NCBI GenBank assembly: GCA_012845835.1
Contig: JABAKD010000027.1
Coordinates: forward strand, 14,360,332-14,424,331
DNA length: 64,000 bases
Direction of reading: 5' to 3'
From: Undaria pinnatifida
Lineage: Eukaryota > Sar > Phaeophyceae > Laminariales > Alariaceae
Shown: in pieces, positions 42,865 to 48,800 of the stretch
How positions within the stretch are numbered: the first letter of the stretch is position 1
Layout: the number at the start of each line of letters is the position of its first letter
Notes under the pieces: model-generated
Seen by the model: only the letters and a program-made list of their open reading frames with translations
Database searches by the model: none
Told to the model about the DNA's origin: nothing
Translations under genes and position numbers: made by a program

Positions 42865-45800
42865 TGTGGCAATGGAAATCGATTGGATGCTCCGTGCCGT
42901 TCTCCGCGAGCGACGCGTGCTTCATGCGCGACGAGCCCTCGTCCGAGCGGGTAGGTGGCGTTGGACTTGGCCCAAAACTCCCAAATCTACATTGTTCCTG
43001 GCGTTGCACTCAACCGAGAGCCACGAAAGCTACATACAGCTACCGTACGTAGCTGTTGCGAAAATGTCATCGATACCGCACGCTGCTGCCATCTACCATC
43101 ATATAATATGATAAAGGCTGCTAGCGGGCGGGATGAGGGATGTGCCACGCTGACTGTCGGCGAGTAGCAGCAGCAGCGATAGCAGCCAAGCCAGCATCGG
43201 CGTTGTTGAGGGTGCTGCTGTGTGTTACCTGGTATGTGTGTGTGGGCGTGCGTGTGTTTTATGGAAGGATGAGCGATGCGATGTGTTCATGAAAAAAATT
43301 CGCTGAACGATTCAACTGACACATCCAGTCGAATCGACGATTTTTTTCTACTGGATTTGCGGGTCGGATCGCTCAGCCGAAAACGTTTGGGTCAAAAACT
43401 TGTCGAAAAGGCTCTTTTTTCACACTGTAAAATAAGCCTGATTCGGTCTCCAGTCGAAAAGTTCCTTTTTTGACTGACGGATCCGACTGTAGTGTATAAG
43501 ACTGATCTAAGGCCAAGTCTTGTAATAATTACCTGATGATGAAAACAGAAAATGGAGGTTTGTGCACCTTCGCATGCGTGTTTAACCCGGGGAACGGGAA
43601 AATCGGGCCCGCTTTTCTCAAAGTCCGACCAACCATTTTCCGAGATGCGTCGAGCGACGTTTATTTGCCGTTTGTTCAGAATGTCAGTTTGAATTGATTC
43701 TAAAATTTCGCAAAACCAGTTTCGGATAAATAGTCTAGACTAGGTAAATTGCGCCCGAAACTGATTTTGAGGCAACTGCGATGTACCCGAAAAAAAAATC
43801 CTGTCCTGAAGAAACGGCAAACAACGTCGTTGGAGTCGTCTCGCAAAATTGACCGGAATCGCAGTTGTATAATTGCTTGTTATATATAATAATTGACCTG
43901 CTGCTGCTGTCGCCCTGGCAGCATCCAAGGATGCCGCCAATCTACACAGTCCTTCGAAGTATACCCTCAAGGATTTAATACAAAAAACGCGCGGCGGACG
44001 TATCGCGCAGATTGCCCAGTTGAGTATAGACCACTCAACCGGTCTAACTCACACCTAACGTATTTTGAAGTAGACTGTGCGCGGGGTGATGGAGGCTTCG
44101 CACCGTTTCCTAAGAGTTGTTTTTTTGTTGTATTCCCTTCAACGAACGCACCACCGCAGGTCGGAACAGGAGAACATCAACGACGAGGTGACCTACACGG
44201 TCAAAACCACTACCCTGTACAAGGCGGAACCCAACGTAAGGTACGCACAGGAGATAACCTTCGTCACTGGTGGCAACAGCGCCACTTGCGGGGTCTCTCT
44301 GGAGATAAACGAAGAGTATCTCCTAGGGTTTTTCCGGAGCGAAGCCAGCATTTTCGAGCCCGATCAGGAGGGTGGCGAGCTGACGGTTGGTCTGTGCGAC
44401 CTGGTGTCCGTCTGGAGCTCGGTAAGCGCGGAGGACGAGGCCACTCTGGCGGCTGGGTGCGACGGCGGCGGCTTGTGCCCCGGAGGTTGCGACGATTCTC
44501 AGGTGTGACGAGGATGCGAGACGGAGTGAAAACAGTTTGAAAAGTTTGGAGGAAGTGAGTATGGTACCGGACACCTACGAGTACTTGCAATGAAAAACAG
44601 GGTAATAAGAAAGCCAGGCTGGGTATGTATTAAGACGAAAATGTGTGCAAAGTTCAGGACACCAACTAACTGTAACAAGAAACAGGGTACTGCAATAACA
44701 AAATCGGGCTGACATTCACGGCGAAAATATATATGCAGTCCGGAACCCGTGGTACTGAAGTTAGTGCAGAAAGCACCCTCTCCAAAATAGAACCCTTGTC
44801 TATTGTAGGGGATCAGTATGTTCTTCGCCACTCTATTAGTTACTGTATGTAGTAGGAGTCCTGTAGTACCGCTATAGTACCGGTATGGTACTACTACTAC
44901 AACTACTGCTGCTACTACTGTACTCTTTGCAAAGGTATCGCACATCGCACACAAGCAAGCGTAAAGTCCTGCGGATTGATCGCCGGACCGTGCGCATGTA
45001 TACTACTCTGTGTACCACCGTAAGGGTCGGCTGGTCTTGACGATATATACCTTCCCCATCACCCGCACCATCGCCTAGACCTAGCACCACACGTATAACA
45101 AACCCCTCACCTACAGCCCTTCCTCCCCCCCCCGCCCCCCCCCCCGCCCCCACCCCCCACCTCCCCCCCAACCCATCCCAACCCCACCCCCTCGAACACT
45201 CCACCCTCTCTTTACTCACTGATTGTACGACTTACCCCAGGATATACATGATAAACAGATGTATTATTTCCAAAACCGTCACATTTATCCCCTCAAAATA
45301 ATGTATTGTTTCCAGGCACATATTGAGCTGCCCCACACGCCCCCCCCCCCCCCGCCCCAACCCCCCCCCCCCCCCCCCCCCCCCCCGCCCCCAATAACAT
45401 ACTGGTGCCAAAACCGTCAGATTTATCCCCTCGAAAGGATTTATAGCTTACATGCACAAATTGCCCCCTTCCCCCTCCCCCCCCCCCCCCCCCTCCAAAC
45501 CCGCTCGCTTTTGATCAAAACCAGGCCCCCACGTCCTTCAAAACTCCGCCCCACCCCCCTCACCGGTTATTCGACTTACAAGATTCACTTGATAAAAGGA
45601 TACATTTCCCTTCGCAGCTGTCAGATTTTGTCCCCCTCAGAAACGGGTTTTATAGTTTCCGCGCACAGACTGACTAACATCACCCTGTTGACCCTGATAG
45701 CTACACTGTAGTTGTAAGGGGAGTCGCCGACCTATATCCTTAATGAGGACACACAACTCGTAATGCGCGCGATCGGAGTATCACACACAGCTTGCAAAGA

Positions 45801-48800
45801 TGAGTTTCGACGAAATCTTCGATCTCACAGCTGGAGTGTATTTTCATTTTTTATAATATATACGCACGATGTTTCAACTTTTGATGAAATTGCAGTGTCA
45901 TGCCGAAATCATCGAACAAAATACCAAAAGAAAACTCGAACGGTTTTTTCGGTGATTTTCTCAACAACGGGGAGAATGTAAACGCTAAGCTAAAGCCACC
46001 ATTTTTGTTTTGTGTGTTCCATCTTGTTTGGGAGAGAAAGCGGTGGTCCATCTATGGTGCTGGTGTGTGTCAGCCGGAAGCCGGCACTATAGCGGCTGCC
46101 GCCACTACTCCGCACACAACCCCACCTTGTTCCCGATAGGTGCCAAGCGACTTTAGAGCACGATAGCGGGCAACCGGCACTACTCGGCCGGCACTATGGA
46201 GGGACCACTACTACTGTAATCGGGTCTGAAAAGCGCCCAAGGGGGTGTGGTACCTTTTGCGTGTTGTACAGTATCTCGATAGATTCAAACTTGGCCCAGC
46301 GTGGAAATATGGGCGCTTCTTAAGCAAACTCTGAGGTCGCAACGATACAGGGGTCTTTATGCGTGTACCTGTGGTACCTGGCAGGTACTACGGGATAAAG
46401 GTTCAGAAGACGTGAATTAGGATAACTGCTGCTGCAATTGATGATGGACAACAGCGTGGTACCAAGTACGCGCTCAGACGGCACGACAGCCGCTCAAAAC
46501 ATAGCAACAACAAACAGCTTCGTCAGACCTCGCCACTTACTACCGAATAGCTTGGAATTCGTCCTTCCTCCCGAACTGATTACCCTGCTGCACCTGAAAT
46601 GTTTTTCGCGGGTTCACCTTAACAGGAGTGCCTTGTGTACACCGGTGGTTCCACGGATGAGTACTACTGCGCAGACGTGTGCACCCCGAGCACATGTGGC
46701 GACGAAGAGGTGTGCAGCTTGGAGGACGTGCAGTGCGTTCAGGATCCGTGCCCGCCCGTTGCTGTCTGCACCGACTTCTGCGGTGGGACGTGCAATGAAT
46801 CCCAGGTAATAGCTCAACGTAATTTTGACTCAGCGGGTGTCCCACTTTTGTGCGATACCGTTTAGTTAGGGGCGTCAGTATATAGCCGTGGTGTGGCTGA
46901 TGCTCTATTGCGGGACGGCGGTTCATTTGTTCGGGTCCCGCACTATACCGGGCCCTCCGCGCCTCACAGGCACTGCGTATTGCAGTGCAGTACGGTACAT
47001 GAAAGCTGGACTTCAGTAGTATCAGCACAAAGACAGTGCGAAAGTGTTACTTGCTGGACAACGGAGCGACCAAAAAATCTTCAAACTGATATTCGAAGTC
47101 GTCTACTGGCAATGACGCCAATGTGAAGGTGTCTCCAGCCGTGTTCGACAAAAGTTTAGACATACAAATGAACATCTCACCTCGGAGTGAGCTTGCTTTA
47201 TATCAACGATTCACGTTGCCGGGCACTGTTATTTGTACCAGCTAGTACACGCAATTTTCGTGATTCCCCATAAATCCTCCTTTTTTAAGTAATGTAAGAA
47301 GTTTGGTTATTATTATGTAGAGATCTCGCGATCAAAGACTTTTTACCGTAATACTAGTTGTACAGGTGCATGTCGACCGTCAGGCACGTAAAACGAACGA
47401 CGAACGGTAAGGCAGACAGGCTAGGGGGACAGTATTAGATGTGTCTGCACGCACCCCGCTCGCTGTGAAAAGGTGGTTTCGCCATAAACAGCGAAAAACG
47501 TCTCTCGCTTATGTTCACCTCGCAGATTTTTTGTTGAAATCCGGCGCTTGCTGCGATAGGGGCAGAATGTTTTGGCCATTTTTTTTCTGAACGACGGCGC
47601 TTCTTGACCTTGAACCAGACCATATGTTGGAATAACGGTTGTGTTTTGGTTCAATATCTTTCGTCAAGTAGCTATGCCATGGGATTAGGGTTAGTGTCAC
47701 ATTTGAATGTTATCCCAAAGTCAAGGGTTTGGGTAATAAGGTATACAGCTTTTCAAGTGACGGGCTTTCAGAAAACGCCTGGTGGACCTCTACCGTTCCA
47801 TGCCCCATCCGCCTCTCCTTTCAAGCTGGCCGAATTTCTGGTGGTCGCCTGGGGACAATCTGAGTTCATCCCCTGGTTTCCTGGGCAGGTTGATATATGG
47901 ATCTTGGGGGCGTGTAACAGATTATTACTGGTGCTGCGGTGGAACATCGCACATAACGAGCACTCTATTGATTGTTCTCGTAGTATGATACGGACACGAG
48001 GACGGTTCGATTATATTCGGGAGTTCCAGTAGCTAGTTGGCTATATCGTAGGGGTTATTGACATTGGTAGTCTCCTAACGTGCTCTAATACAAGCATGCC
48101 TGGCATATATTTTCTCATGGGTTCATGACAGGTGTGCCTGTCGTACACCTATCGTTGGCGTAAGTTTTGCACGGGTTCATGACAAGTGTGTTTTTTGTAC
48201 ACCAATGGTGGGCGGTGGGACTATATCCCAACGTGCTCATAAATTATGCTTTTGATCGGTTTTTCACGGGTTTGTCATGACAGGAATGCCTATTGTACGC
48301 CGGTGGTTCCACGGACGAGTTTTACTGCGCCGACGTGTGCACCCCGAGCACGTGTGGAGACGAACAGGTGTGCAGCTTGGAGGAAGTGCAGTGCGACAGT
48401 GACCCGTGCCCGCCCGTTGCTACCTGCACCGACATACTATGCGGCGGGACCTGCCTTGATTCCCAGGTAAGCACTCAACAACACCATTGTGACCTAGAGA
48501 GGGTCCAATTTAGTGACGTACAGTTTAGTGCGGCGCCCCGGTTTAATACTGTTGTGGAATAGCTTGCCACGACCTCCTTGATATACTGCCGTGGCAATTT
48601 CCACGGCCATCCGCAGCATTGCCATGGCAACGCAGCAATCACCACGCAAGTCCGCGGAATTCCGCGTCAATTGTCACGGCAGTTTCCGCGGACGTCCAAC
48701 CGCAGCAGTATCCACGGCCATCCGCGGCCGTCCGCGACCATTGCCGCGGCGATCCTCCGATACGCGGCGATTACCACGGACGTCCGCGGAAGTCTGCGGC

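Larger units (their letters stand above)
32074..44159 (+). other. Intron 1 of NTR copy 2 (12.1 kb), transposon-rich
   Basis: It holds an R1 fragment, the YR retroelement, an inverted R1 pair, the SINE-like unit with AAAGG tract, a (CTG)n tract and, near 43700-43775, a short imperfect hairpin of CGAAACTGATTTTG type. No host exon was found inside. The NTR domain would be contiguous across the two flanking exons, so none is missing. Confidence 0.7.

Noticed and set aside
44264..44590. - strand open frames over NTR exon 2
   Set aside because: They are antisense shadows of a well supported + strand exon.
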